A DNA stretch of 64,000 nt from Aliikangiella sp. G2MR2-5 (GCF_015687155.1 NZ_JADPQF010000001.1:1302001-1366000); one strand, 5' to 3'. Shown: positions 27,521-36,581, numbered from the stretch's first letter. Notes: a model not told the origin generated them from the letters alone. Numbers and translations are program-made.

Positions 27521-27694
27521 TTAAGTAAAATAACCACGACTAATTTCAGCTCTAGCTTCTCGCCAGCCCCCAAGCCACTGCTCTTTAATGTCCGCGGTGG
27601 TAAATGGGCAAGCTTCACTGGATTTACCGCTAATACCGGCTGCAAATCCTTTATTGTGGGCTCTCTCGAATCGGTCGCGCTTCTGTCTTTTCAT
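27521..27694 (-). CDS. rmf: Ribosome modulation factor
   Basis: Small basic stationary-phase protein that dimerises 70S ribosomes into inactive 100S particles. The 57-residue product was translated by hand. It starts MKRQKRDRFERAHNKGFAAG and contains CPFTTADIKEQWLGGWREAR, almost colinear with E. coli RMF. A good ribosome site (AGAGGT) lies 9 nt ahead of the ATG at 27692-27694. It is monocistronic with its own terminator. The roughly 100-nt 3' untranslated region holds two extra hairpins (27439-27473). Overlapping frames on the opposite strand are not genes. Confidence 0.95.
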   Translation of the reverse strand: MKRQKRDRFERAHNKGFAAGISGKSSEACPFTTADIKEQWLGGWREARAEISRGYFT

Positions 27695-28248
27695 ATATGC
27701 AGTTACCTCTGAGTTAGTAGGTGTTCGACAAAAACTGTGTTTTTGCGTTTTCTTAGTAACCTGTCCAATTTTCCGTTGGCCACCTATAGACCTTAGGAGG
27801 ATCGGATTAGTTCCGCAAATAAAATTTTGGCATTAAAATAACCAAATCGATTTCGAAATATATCTAAAGTTAAAGTCTTACTTAACTTATTTATCCTAAC
27901 CAATTGTTTTTAAAAAAAATTATTTCTTATAACGATAATATAAAATAGCTAAGAAAAGCATTATTAAAGATACTTTAATAACCATTTATTATCCATTTTA
28001 TGACTTTTGTCTCATTCGATCATTATTGGATGAAGATATTTAAATATTTCTTGCGACTTATCCTCACTAAATGTTCGACTACACTCTTTGTGAGCTACTT
28101 ATTAATTTGTTGTAAAACACTGACTATCAATAATTTACCTCAAAATCTGTTGAAGCTGTTGGATTGACATAAGTATCTCATCGTGTAGTATTCGCGCCCT
28201 TTTAACCTACAAAGTTTTTGGGCGGAGCTCATAACTGAAGGACTTGCA
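27695..28248. other. AT-rich 554-bp intergenic region between rmf and the SulP gene
   Basis: Divergent promoter region with no convincing coding frame. The left 150 bp hold the rmf leader, including a CGCAAAAACACAGTTTTTGTCG inverted-repeat-like stretch (arms only a few bases). The middle is very AT-rich, and the right end has the SulP promoter. The length is unusual for this otherwise compact window, and an unseen small RNA cannot be excluded. Confidence 0.5.
28164..28191 (+). promoter_or_regulatory. Sigma-70 promoter of the SulP gene
   Basis: A perfect TTGACA (28164-28169) and TAGTAT (28186-28191) with a 16-nt spacer lie about 50 nt ahead of the SulP ATG. The match is strong on the -35 side and fair on the -10. 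Confidence 0.65.
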
Positions 28249-29805
28249 ATGTTCGATCTAAACTCCTATTCAACCAATAGTATTAAAAATGACGTGCTTT
28301 CCGGACTAACAGTGGCGCTAGCGCTAGTTCCAGAAGCAGTTGCATTCGCTTTTGTCGCTGGAGTGGATCCCCTGATAGGACTCTATGCAGCTTTTATGGT
28401 GGGTTTAGTCACATCGGTCATAGGTGGGCGTCCCGGCATGATATCCGGCGCAACAGGCGCCATGGCCGTTGTTATGGTGAGTCTGGTAGCGGTTCATGGC
28501 GTAGAATACCTTTTTGCAGCTGTTGTTTTAACAGGCATTTTTCAAATACTTGCAGGTGTCTTTAAACTTGGAATGTTCATAAGGATGGTTCCATTTCCAG
28601 TGATGTTAGGGTTTGTAAATGGTCTGGCTATCGTTATCTTCCTGGCACAATTAGGTCAGTTTAAAGTCATTAATGAAAGTAATGTAGCTCAATGGATGCA
28701 GGGGGAAATGCTGGTCTGGATGGCAGCAATGGTTACTTTGACGATGCTGATTATTCACTTTCTACCAAAATTAACAAAAGCAGTTCCTTCTTCATTGGTC
28801 GCAATATTAGTCGTCACCGGCATCGTCATAGCTGCAGATCTCCCGATACCTAATGTCATTGACTATGTTCGCTCTAATTCTGGAAATCCTGATGCAACAC
28901 TCGCAGCTGGCCTACCGAGTTTTTCAATACCGTCAGTCCCGTTCAACTTTGAAACTTTACAAATTATTTTACCCTATTCATTGATTCTGGCAGGTGTTGG
29001 CCTGATTGAATCACTTCTAACAATGACTTTAATTGATGAGATAACCGAAACCCGCGGGCAAGGTAATCGGGAATGTATTGGTCAGGGTACTGCTAATGTA
29101 GTCAACGGCTTCTTCGGTGGCATGGGCGGTTGCGCCATGATCGGTCAATCAATGATTAATATTAACTCAGGCGGTCGCGGCAGACTTTCGGGTATAACGG
29201 CTGCGGTTGCTCTACTACTGTTTATTCTGGTTGGTTCGGAATGGGTCGAAGTTATTCCATTAGCAGCGCTAGTTGGCGTAATGTTCATGGTCGTATTAGG
29301 CACTTTTGAGTGGGCCAGTTTCAAAATGATAAATAAAGTACAAAAATCAGAAATATTCATTATTGTTGCAGTTTCAGCTATTACTGTAATAGCTGATTTG
29401 GCAATAGCGGTGATAATAGGTGTTGTAATTTCAGCTCTTGTTTTCGCATGGAAACATGCCAAAAATATTTATGCGAAAAAGACTATTGATGAAAGTGGTT
29501 CCAAAGTCTATATAGTGCACGGCCCCCTTTTCTTTGGCTCCGCCCGTAATTTTCAGGATATTTTTACGCCGAAAGACGACCCCGACGACGTTATTGTTGA
29601 TTTTTTAGATGCAAGGGTTTACGACCACTCAGGAGTCGAAGCAATCGACACACTGGCCGAAAGGTACCAGCGTAGAGGTAAAACGCTGCACTACCGGCAC
29701 TTAAGTCCTGAATGTAAACAACTCCTAAGAAAGGCTGGCAACCTGGTAGAAGTTAATGTAATTGAAGATCCCAACTACCACGTGGCTGACAGTTCTCTTG
29801 CCTAG
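28249..29805 (+). CDS. SulP-family anion permease with STAS domain
   Basis: Inner-membrane transporter of the SLC26/SulP family, 518 residues. The N-terminal [25 protein letters not shown] signature (residues about 16-40), many hydrophobic helices to about residue 400 and a C-terminal cytoplasmic STAS domain (about 415-510, with [17 protein letters not shown]) are clear. SulP proteins carry sulfate, bicarbonate or dicarboxylates. There is no carbonic anhydrase or sulfur gene alongside to suggest which. It has its own promoter and a strong terminator, so it is monocistronic. Confidence 0.9.
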   Translation: MFDLNSYSTNSIKNDVLSGLTVALALVPEAVAFAFVAGVDPLIGLYAAFMVGLVTSVIGGRPGMISGATGAMAVVMVSLVAVHGVEYLFAAVVLTGIFQILAGVFKLGMFIRMVPFPVMLGFVNGLAIVIFLAQLGQFKVINESNVAQWMQGEMLVWMAAMVTLTMLIIHFLPKLTKAVPSSLVAILVVTGIVIAADLPIPNVIDYVRSNSGNPDATLAAGLPSFSIPSVPFNFETLQIILPYSLILAGVGLIESLLTMTLIDEITETRGQGNRECIGQGTANVVNGFFGGMGGCAMIGQSMININSGGRGRLSGITAAVALLLFILVGSEWVEVIPLAALVGVMFMVVLGTFEWASFKMINKVQKSEIFIIVAVSAITVIADLAIAVIIGVVISALVFAWKHAKNIYAKKTIDESGSKVYIVHGPLFFGSARNFQDIFTPKDDPDDVIVDFLDARVYDHSGVEAIDTLAERYQRRGKTLHYRHLSPECKQLLRKAGNLVEVNVIEDPNYHVADSSLA

Positions 29806-29820
29806 ATTTAGATAGAACAA

Positions 29821-29853
29821 AAGAAAAGCCCGTTCAACGGGCTTTTCTTTTAT
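29821..29853 (+). terminator. Rho-independent terminator after the SulP gene
   Basis: A long near-perfect hairpin (AAGAAAAGCCCGTT paired with AACGGGCTTTTCTT) followed by TTT. It starts 16 nt after the stop. The symmetric A and T flanks allow function in either direction. Confidence 0.93.
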
Positions 29854-29934
29854 CTATACGGAAGAATTAAATCAATGACATTAATCGCTCAGCTGCATAT
29901 AATCAGTTGATAAACATAACTATTCCGCTAAATA

Positions 29935-31167
29935 ATGAAGCTACTTTCTGGAAAAAAACGCTTTATAGCTTTTTTGTCAATATTCTTCTTTTTATTAGGG
30001 TTGGGCCTCTACCACCGAGAAGCCTATCGTCTTTATAAAGTCGTTACTTTGTTTGATGCTGACCAAATAAGTTACAATTTTCAGCATATGAGTGATATTT
30101 TTCCCTATCGTACTATTGCTAAAGGAAAACCAAATTTCAAACTTGTCAATTCACCTTTAAAGCTTCCCCTCGAATTTGAATTTAATAACCAAAAATTCAA
30201 TATACAGGACTATCTCGAGCAAACACGAACCACTGGATTTATTGTGCTAAAAGATAGTCAGATAGTTTTTGAAAAATACTTTTCAGGCCATAACAAAGAC
30301 AGGCTCCATATTTCCTGGTCAGTCAACAAGTCAATTGTGTCCGCCTTGATTGGAATCGCTATTTCTGAGGGATATATTGACAATGTTAACCAACCGGTTA
30401 CTCGCTATGCCCCAGAGTTTACTGAGAGTGGCTATGACGGTGTTTCGATAGAGAATGTATTGCAAATGAGTTCAGGCGTATCATTTAATGAAGACTATGC
30501 TGACTTTTATTCCGATATAAATCGCATGGGACGAGTTATCGCTTTAGGGGCATCTATCAACGAGTTTGCTGCTACTTTGAAAGCGCATAAGCCTCAAGGT
30601 AAATTTCACCACTATGTAAGCATGGATACTCAGGTGCTTGGAGTAGTTTTAAAAAATGCGGTTGGAAAATCACCAAGTGAATACCTCCATGAAAAAATTT
30701 GGTCAAAACTTGGAATGCGAAGTGATGCAAAATGGCTAGTTGATGATACAGGTATGGAACTTGCCTTTGGTACGCTTAATGTGACTTTACGTGATTACGC
30801 GCGCTTTGGTCTACTCTTTCAAAATAGAGGCAACTGGCTTGGCGAACAAATCATTCCTGAAGACTGGTTTTTGCGATCAACTACTCCAGACAAACCACAT
30901 TTGATGCCTGGTGATAACCGCTACTCATCAAGTAAATTTGGTTATGGCTATCAATGGTGGGTTCCAGACTCATCTAAAAATGACTTTATGGCACGCGGCG
31001 TTTACGGGCAATACATTTATGTTAATCCGCAACAAAAAATAGTCATAGTAAAAAACTCTGCTGACCCTCTATGGCGTTCCGGTAGTGAAGAGAACTATAA
31101 GACAACCGCAATGTTTCAGTATATTGCCCAAAAATTAAACTCAAATTTTAGACAAGTATTAAATTAA
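29935..31167 (+). CDS. Membrane-anchored serine hydrolase, class C beta-lactamase-like fold
   Basis: A 410-residue protein of the COG1680 type (beta-lactamase class C / 6-aminohexanoate-dimer hydrolase relatives). An N-terminal hydrophobic anchor covers about residues 9-25. The active-site serine is S129 in the SVNKS (SxxK) motif, and a Tyr-X-Ser motif (HHYVSMD) is the likely second element. The body is presumably periplasmic. It could be a D-amino-acid peptidase, esterase or amidase, and the substrate is not readable. It starts a probable three-gene envelope operon: the next gene begins 9 nt after its stop. Confidence 0.85.
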   Translation: MKLLSGKKRFIAFLSIFFFLLGLGLYHREAYRLYKVVTLFDADQISYNFQHMSDIFPYRTIAKGKPNFKLVNSPLKLPLEFEFNNQKFNIQDYLEQTRTTGFIVLKDSQIVFEKYFSGHNKDRLHISWSVNKSIVSALIGIAISEGYIDNVNQPVTRYAPEFTESGYDGVSIENVLQMSSGVSFNEDYADFYSDINRMGRVIALGASINEFAATLKAHKPQGKFHHYVSMDTQVLGVVLKNAVGKSPSEYLHEKIWSKLGMRSDAKWLVDDTGMELAFGTLNVTLRDYARFGLLFQNRGNWLGEQIIPEDWFLRSTTPDKPHLMPGDNRYSSSKFGYGYQWWVPDSSKNDFMARGVYGQYIYVNPQQKIVIVKNSADPLWRSGSEENYKTTAMFQYIAQKLNSNFRQVLN

Positions 31168-31176
31168 GAAGTTACT

Positions 31177-32103
31177 ATGGATAAATCCCTTTCCTATTTT
31201 TTTGCAAGGCCGAAACATTGGGCCGGATTAGTATTTATGGGCTTTGCCTGGCTTATCGCCAGACTACCTTTTTATATTCAACTTAAGTTAGCCAAAGCGC
31301 TTGCCTGGCTACTGGAAAAGTATGCGCATAAACGCCGTAAGATTGCCGAGATAAACATCGAACTTTGCTTTCCCGAGTATACAGAGAACCAACGTAAGGA
31401 ACTTGTGAAAGAAACCCTGTTTATGACAGCTCTGGGAATAATAGAAACAGCAACAAGCTGGTTTTCCGATCTAAAAAGAATGGAAAAAAATACAACATAT
31501 AAAGGACTGGAAAATGTAGATAAAGCCAAGGCTAATGGTAAAGGCGTCATAATGATTTTCTTTCACTTTACATCCATGGAAGTTTCAGGTTGTCTAATGG
31601 GTAAGAAAATTGATTTTTTCGCAATGTATAAACCCAACAAGAAAAGCCCACTCATTGAATATATGATGCGTAATGGAAGGCTAAGACATGTCCACGGACT
31701 TTTAACTCAGGATGATGCCAGAGCAACGATTCGATGTCTCAAGAACGGCGGAACCATCTGGTATGCTACCGATCAAAATTTTGGAAATAAAAAAGGCAGT
31801 TTTGTTCCTTTTTTTGGTATCAAAGCATCAACAGTAACTGCCATTACTAAATTTGCAAAAATGTCTGGCGCCTCAGTGTTGCCTGTAACCAATGTCCGTA
31901 CAAATAACTACGCAGGACTGGAAATCGAAGTTCACCCTGCTTTCGAAAACTTCCCAGGAGAAAATGCTGAAGCAGATGCCTTACAAATCAACCTGTTTCT
32001 GGAAAGTTTTTTAAAACAGCATCCTGCTAACTATCTCTGGATACATCAAAGGTTTCGCACAAGACCGGAAGGAGAACCGCCTATCTACCCTCCCAAAAAA
32101 TAA
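31177..32103 (+). CDS. LpxL/HtrB-family lipid acyltransferase
   Basis: A 308-residue acyltransferase of the lysophospholipid/lipid A late-acyltransferase family. One membrane helix lies near residues 15-35. The catalytic HxxxxE motif appears as HFTSME in a hydrophobic FFHFTSMEVSG context. A YATDQNFG block and the C-terminal NYLWIHQRFRTRPEGE block are standard for LpxL/LpxM. It is likely to acylate lipid A with secondary chains, but paralogues act on other lipids. Gene spacing (9 nt before, 38 nt after) ties it to a serine hydrolase and a lytic transglycosylase, an unusual pairing for lpxL. Confidence 0.88.
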   Translation: MDKSLSYFFARPKHWAGLVFMGFAWLIARLPFYIQLKLAKALAWLLEKYAHKRRKIAEINIELCFPEYTENQRKELVKETLFMTALGIIETATSWFSDLKRMEKNTTYKGLENVDKAKANGKGVIMIFFHFTSMEVSGCLMGKKIDFFAMYKPNKKSPLIEYMMRNGRLRHVHGLLTQDDARATIRCLKNGGTIWYATDQNFGNKKGSFVPFFGIKASTVTAITKFAKMSGASVLPVTNVRTNNYAGLEIEVHPAFENFPGENAEADALQINLFLESFLKQHPANYLWIHQRFRTRPEGEPPIYPPKK

Positions 32104-32141
32104 CGACAATCGTACTGATCAGGATCTTACAGGGAATAAAG

Positions 32142-34289
32142 ATGTCTATACATAAAAAATTTTTTACACATTTTCTACTGTCCTTATTAATTTGGGCTTT
32201 TAATTCAGGATGTTCAGAAAAGGAACCTGAATCCTCTCCACAAACAGCTCAGGCTGAAGCTCAGAAGGTTGAAGCAAAAGAGCTTAAAATAAGTAATAAA
32301 GAATTACGGGGAAATTCACCTGCTCGTTCAATGAAAAACTGGGAACAAATTAAAGCTTCCGGAAAATTGCGATTAGGTAAGCTGGTCTGGGAAGAGGAAA
32401 ATCAGCTTCCTAGAGCAGGTACATCGAGTCTATTTCACTTCGATTTAGTACAGTCTTTCGCAAAGGAACATTATCTGGCAATTGACTGGATAAGCGCTGA
32501 TAATTTGGGAGAGCTTCTCGCACTTCTTGAAAATAATGAAATAGATATTATTCCCAGGCACCTGACTGTTACTGATAGCAGAAAAGAGAAGTTTGATTTC
32601 ACATCCCCACTAGCTAACGGAAAAGAAGTACTAATTACTGCGACCAGCAATCAGTCTTCGATAGACTCGAAAAACATAATCGAATCAGATCTAATGTTAT
32701 TTCTGCCTGAGAAATCTTCCTATCTTGATACTGTTTCCCAAAATTATCCATCCTGGAAAATATCCAAGTTCACTGAAGCTCTGGACTCTGATGAGCTTGC
32801 CGATAAAGTTGCCAGTAAAGAGTTTCAATTTTCAATCATCGATCAAGTTCAATATAGATCCTTAAGAGAATATCGAAGCGACATAATTTCAATATTACAA
32901 CTTCCGCAAAATAAACTTTATGCATGGGCTCTCGCCAAAGGAAATATCGAGTTAAAAGATAAGTTAAATCAGTTTGTCGCGTTACATCATATTGAAAAAA
33001 CCTCAAATGAAAGTAGGACTTATGATCTGGATAAGATTAAGCATTCAGGGAGGAGCCTACGCATGATCACTCGCAATAGCCCTGAAACCTACTTTCTATG
33101 GAAAGGAGAGCTAATGGGGTTTGAGTATGAGTTGGCCAGGGAGTTTGCGAAACAAAATGGACTACGACTTTCTGTGATAGTCGCAGAAACCTATCAGGAA
33201 ATGCTCGACATGTTGGAGCAAGGAAAAGGAGATTTTATTGCCGCTGGAATATCTCGAACAGAAGAACGAAAGAAATCTTTAAACTTCAGTTTTCGCTACA
33301 ACCGTGTCTCTGAAAAGATTGTTGCTCACAAGAATTCGCCGCCACTGAAAAGATTAGATGACTTGAAAGGACGAACTATTAGTGTACGCCAATCTAGCGC
33401 ATTTTGGAGTACAGCTGTTAGTTTAAGGGAAAAATATGGCGTCAAGGTCGAGGCTGCAGATGAATTACTGTCAACTGAACTATTAATCGATCAGGTTGCT
33501 CGAAAGTCAATCGATTTAACGATCGCTGATAGTAACCTAATCAGTATTGAAGAAAGCTTTCGAGAAGAAATTAATTCTCCTCTCACTTTAAAAGAAGATA
33601 TTCCATATGCCTATATCGTTCGCAAAAACAACCCTCTATTGCTGAATTCTCTCAATACCTTTATTAAGAAAGAATACCGCAACACTTTTTATAACGTAGT
33701 CAAAAACAAATATTTTAGTAATGACAAGCGCAAGCAAAAATATCGTGAAAAACGAATCACTGATGGTTCTGCTCTTTCTCCATATGACTCACTTGTGAAA
33801 GAAAAAACTAAGCCTTATGGTTTCGATTGGCGTTTAATTACATCACAAATGTATCAGGAAAGTCGATTTAACCCTGAGGCAAAATCAGGTGCAGGGGCTT
33901 TAGGATTAATGCAAGTTCTGCCAAGAACAGCGAAAGAGCTTGGTTATCAGAACCTTTTCGATCCTAAAGAAGCGATTGCAGCTGGTGTCGACTATTTAAA
34001 CTGGACAAGACTACGCTTTTCAGACGAGCTACCACTTCAAGAAAGGATTCTTTTTGCGTTAGCAGCTTATAATGCAGGTTATGGTCATGTTAAAGACGCA
34101 CAAAGACTTGCCAGAGAAAAAGGATGGAGAGATGACAAGTGGTTCAACCATGTTGAGAAAGCCATGCTGTTATTACAGCGTCCCGAATATTATAAAAAAG
34201 CAAGATTTGGCTATTGTAGAGGTAGTGAGCCGGTCCAATATGTTCGAGAAATTAATCAGAGATATTTAAGCTATTTAAATATCATGTAG
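32142..34289 (+). CDS. MltF-like lipoprotein with two solute-binding modules and a lytic transglycosylase domain
   Basis: A 715-residue predicted lipoprotein (signal peptide with lipobox NSGC, C24). Residues about 53-285 and 295-535 each look like a type-3 solute-binding domain (KASGKLRLGKLV; GRSLRMITRNSP with FEYELAREFA and the TEERKKSLNFS segment). The C-terminal 150 residues are a soluble-lytic-transglycosylase domain with catalytic E573 (QMYQESRFNPEAKSG), GALGLMQVLP and AAYNAGYGHV. Known MltF proteins are about 500 residues with one such sensory module, so this is an enlarged form. The first module is more divergent. It probably cleaves peptidoglycan in response to a bound ligand, which is inferred. 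Confidence 0.85.
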   Translation: MSIHKKFFTHFLLSLLIWAFNSGCSEKEPESSPQTAQAEAQKVEAKELKISNKELRGNSPARSMKNWEQIKASGKLRLGKLVWEEENQLPRAGTSSLFHFDLVQSFAKEHYLAIDWISADNLGELLALLENNEIDIIPRHLTVTDSRKEKFDFTSPLANGKEVLITATSNQSSIDSKNIIESDLMLFLPEKSSYLDTVSQNYPSWKISKFTEALDSDELADKVASKEFQFSIIDQVQYRSLREYRSDIISILQLPQNKLYAWALAKGNIELKDKLNQFVALHHIEKTSNESRTYDLDKIKHSGRSLRMITRNSPETYFLWKGELMGFEYELAREFAKQNGLRLSVIVAETYQEMLDMLEQGKGDFIAAGISRTEERKKSLNFSFRYNRVSEKIVAHKNSPPLKRLDDLKGRTISVRQSSAFWSTAVSLREKYGVKVEAADELLSTELLIDQVARKSIDLTIADSNLISIEESFREEINSPLTLKEDIPYAYIVRKNNPLLLNSLNTFIKKEYRNTFYNVVKNKYFSNDKRKQKYREKRITDGSALSPYDSLVKEKTKPYGFDWRLITSQMYQESRFNPEAKSGAGALGLMQVLPRTAKELGYQNLFDPKEAIAAGVDYLNWTRLRFSDELPLQERILFALAAYNAGYGHVKDAQRLAREKGWRDDKWFNHVEKAMLLLQRPEYYKKARFGYCRGSEPVQYVREINQRYLSYLNIM

Positions 34290-34345
34290 AAAAGACAGCG
34301 TATAGTTTTCTCTATTGATCAATTTCTGATCGAAAAGTGTTTTAT

Positions 34346-34380
34346 TTATCCCCAGATTTAGTGGATATCATTGGGGATAA
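34346..34380. repeat. Inverted pair of DnaA-box-like 9-mers
   Basis: TTATCCCCA (34346-34354) and its exact inverse TGGGGATAA (34372-34380) flank 17 bp, between the transglycosylase and the secreted-protein gene. Each 9-mer differs from the TTATCCACA DnaA box at one base. There is no T-run, so it is unlikely to be a terminator. It may be an operator for the downstream gene. Confidence 0.45.
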
Positions 34381-34457
34381 CTTTGTTAAGGGCCCGTCAT
34401 TATTGAGATGCGCTAAATTGATTTTTTGTTGATCTGAATAATTTTTATCCTGATAAC

Positions 34458-35546
34458 ATGTTTATTAAAAAAATTGTTTTAATTACCTTCTTGCTTAGCA
34501 ACCTAACTGGCTTCAAACTAAACTCGCCCGATCACTGGTTGCAGGTGATCAGAAGTTCGCCCTATCACCTAAGTCAGAATTTTCATGCTAATCTCAGCCA
34601 AATCCGTCAATGGGTATTGTTTCAACGCAGTTTCTGCGAAGAACGCAAGCGTCATATCTTCTATAATACCCGGGGCCAATTTTTAGGTTATATCGACAAC
34701 CAGGAAAGCCCTCTGTCAACACAAAAGAAACTAAATACTGTGCGTGAAAAACTTTATAGAACAAATAAAGTCAATCATTTTGTTAGTGGCACCAGTAATG
34801 AATCTGGATATCCGTTCGCACTTAACTGTAATCAGCCTCATGCTGACATTGACGCGGCTATAAGCCGCTTAAATGGTATCAATAAAGAAGATCGTCTCTG
34901 GGGGACCTGGGATGGATTATCAGCAGGAACAAAAAGTAATCCGGTTCCACTTTTTCAGTTAGTCGATCAGGTTTATCAAGCAAAATCCCAAATTACCAAA
35001 CAATCGATAAATGCTTCTGAATTTCGCCATTTTCTTGCACAGATAATCATTGAAAGCGGAGCTCAAAAACATAGTCACTCAGCTGCAAATGCCATAGGCC
35101 TTTTGCAACTTAGGCCTGAAGTATTGAGCGACTGTCAAATTCCTGAAAAATTCTATCGACACCGAATGGCACAGGTTGATTGCGCGGTTCGACTCTTTCA
35201 ACAAAACTATCGAAATCTGAAACCCGCTTTTAAACAAGTTTTCGGCCACTTGCCTGCACAAAAAAGAGATACACTTTTTTCACTATTACTAACACAAAGC
35301 TACCACAGCGGTATCGGACGAATCCTTAACTTGCTAACCAATTCCGAATTTAATAAAGCTAGTTTATATTTTGCCAGTCATGCTCGTAAATATACTGCAC
35401 AGGATATAGCCACAGGCATCATCTTTCATAATATGGGTAGACAGGAACTGGGACTTGCTTCTCTCTACTATACGGTCGATGTAGCCATTGTTGCCGAAAA
35501 GCTTTGTAAAACAGATCAGCTTAAAAAGGAATGGTTTTGTATTTAG
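34458..35546 (+). CDS. Secreted protein with a lysozyme/transglycosylase-like segment, function unknown
   Basis: A 362-residue protein with a probable N-terminal signal peptide (residues 1-19, hydrophobic core VLITFLLSNLTG). The middle contains AQIIIESGAQKHSHSAANAIGLLQL, around residues 194-218. This has the glutamate (E199), the serine/alanine spacing and the GLLQ element of the transglycosylase fold, though it is shorter than a canonical SLT domain. Four cysteines (60, 124 and two later) suggest disulfides. I do not recognise a named family. It follows the double-SBP transglycosylase by 168 nt on the same strand, so a shared role in wall turnover is inferred. Confidence 0.7.
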   Translation: MFIKKIVLITFLLSNLTGFKLNSPDHWLQVIRSSPYHLSQNFHANLSQIRQWVLFQRSFCEERKRHIFYNTRGQFLGYIDNQESPLSTQKKLNTVREKLYRTNKVNHFVSGTSNESGYPFALNCNQPHADIDAAISRLNGINKEDRLWGTWDGLSAGTKSNPVPLFQLVDQVYQAKSQITKQSINASEFRHFLAQIIIESGAQKHSHSAANAIGLLQLRPEVLSDCQIPEKFYRHRMAQVDCAVRLFQQNYRNLKPAFKQVFGHLPAQKRDTLFSLLLTQSYHSGIGRILNLLTNSEFNKASLYFASHARKYTAQDIATGIIFHNMGRQELGLASLYYTVDVAIVAEKLCKTDQLKKEWFCI

Positions 35547-35706
35547 CCAGTCTTTTATCTTATCTGACTTTCACTATAGTTAGTGAGACTTTTCGCTTTT
35601 TATCTTGTTCCAAATTGACTATTTATTCTCCGTCTAAAAATAAAGATCCCACAAATTCAAAAACTTAGCAAAATCCCCCAAAAAAGCACTGGATAACCAC
35701 TCATTT

Positions 35707-35732
35707 TAATGCTACTTATATAAGTAGCATTA
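35707..35732. promoter_or_regulatory. Perfect 26-bp palindrome, candidate operator of imuA-imuB-dnaE2
   Basis: The half-site TAATGCTACTTAT is followed by its exact reverse complement, 31 nt ahead of the imuA ATG. The inner 16 bp is CTAC-N8-GTAG, which has the same 4-8-4 geometry as the CTGT-N8-ACAG LexA box but different outer bases. TATAAG inside it could be the -10 element, so a bound repressor would block RNA polymerase. imu cassettes are LexA-controlled in other bacteria, so a diverged LexA or cassette-specific regulator is inferred. Confidence 0.7.
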
Positions 35733-35763
35733 GTTTGTTTTGATCAGGTTATTTTAAGCTCTC

Positions 35764-36570
35764 ATGTCTTCCAGTGCACTCAAGCAATTACTTAGAAACC
35801 AGTCTATCTGGCAAGCTGCCTGTCGTAAGTCTAAAACGACAAGCATGAGCAGTGGCTACCGAAAATTGGATCAATCACTTCACTATGGCGGCTGGCCGCA
35901 AGCAGTATTGAGTGAAATTTTACTACCTCAGCATGGAATAGGAGAAATTCGCCTGCTGTCTCCCCTGCTCTCACAACTAAGTCAGAAACCGGGCTATATC
36001 TGCTGGATAAATCCACCTTTTTTACCTAATGCTACAGCCTTGTTCGAACAGCAAATACAGATAGAAAAACTGATTTTTATTCGTACACAAACGACACAAC
36101 AAACTATATGGACAGCTCAGCAAGCAATGTCGTCAAATGCCTGCTCAGCGGTTCTTTGCTGGTTACCAGCACAAAGCCTTAACCGTGAAATACGCAAGCT
36201 ATCTCTGGCAGTAAAATCTGGCAATTGCTGGGGATTTATTTTGCGACATTACAAAATGCATACCCAACCAAGTCCGGCCGCTTTAAGAATTACTCTTGAG
36301 AATACAACAAAACTAAAGCGACAACTATCAATCATAAAGCAGCCTGGAGGCTGGGCAGGTCAAGAAATAACCCTTGAACTTTTTCCAGAAAGTCTTTATT
36401 GGACTAATCAGGCTGCCACTGATTGGCCTCAGATAAATTTGAATTCGAAGGAAAACATCCGTCCCACTTGTGTTACTGAACATAAACAAGAAGTTCGAGC
36501 TCAAAATAACTCACAAATTCAAAGCTCACCTTCGACTTTCAATAACCATAACCTATCGATGTACCACTAA
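35764..36570 (+). CDS. imuA: Translesion mutagenesis accessory protein ImuA
   Basis: First gene of an imuA-imuB-dnaE2 damage-inducible mutagenesis cassette. It has 268 residues and is a RecA/SulA-like protein. The family opening (SSGYRKLDQSLHYGGWPQAVLSE) is present. The Walker A position is degenerate (PQHGIGEIRLL, no GKT), as is common in ImuA. The C-terminal region with QLSIIKQPGGWAGQEITLEL fits ImuA. The last 50 residues are low-complexity (N, Q, S). The gene lies 31 nt downstream of a perfect palindrome and 11 nt before imuB. A regulatory or polymerase-scaffold role is known for the family. Confidence 0.9.
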   Translation: MSSSALKQLLRNQSIWQAACRKSKTTSMSSGYRKLDQSLHYGGWPQAVLSEILLPQHGIGEIRLLSPLLSQLSQKPGYICWINPPFLPNATALFEQQIQIEKLIFIRTQTTQQTIWTAQQAMSSNACSAVLCWLPAQSLNREIRKLSLAVKSGNCWGFILRHYKMHTQPSPAALRITLENTTKLKRQLSIIKQPGGWAGQEITLELFPESLYWTNQAATDWPQINLNSKENIRPTCVTEHKQEVRAQNNSQIQSSPSTFNNHNLSMYH

Positions 36571-36581
36571 GGCAGCTCACT

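Noticed and set aside
27458-27836. Two open frames on the plus strand
   Set aside because: They lie antisense to rmf and its leader, have no family resemblance and no ribosome site.
34346-34380. Replication origin
   Set aside because: Only two one-mismatch boxes, no further cluster, no dnaA/dnaN/gidA neighbours and no AT-rich unwinding element.
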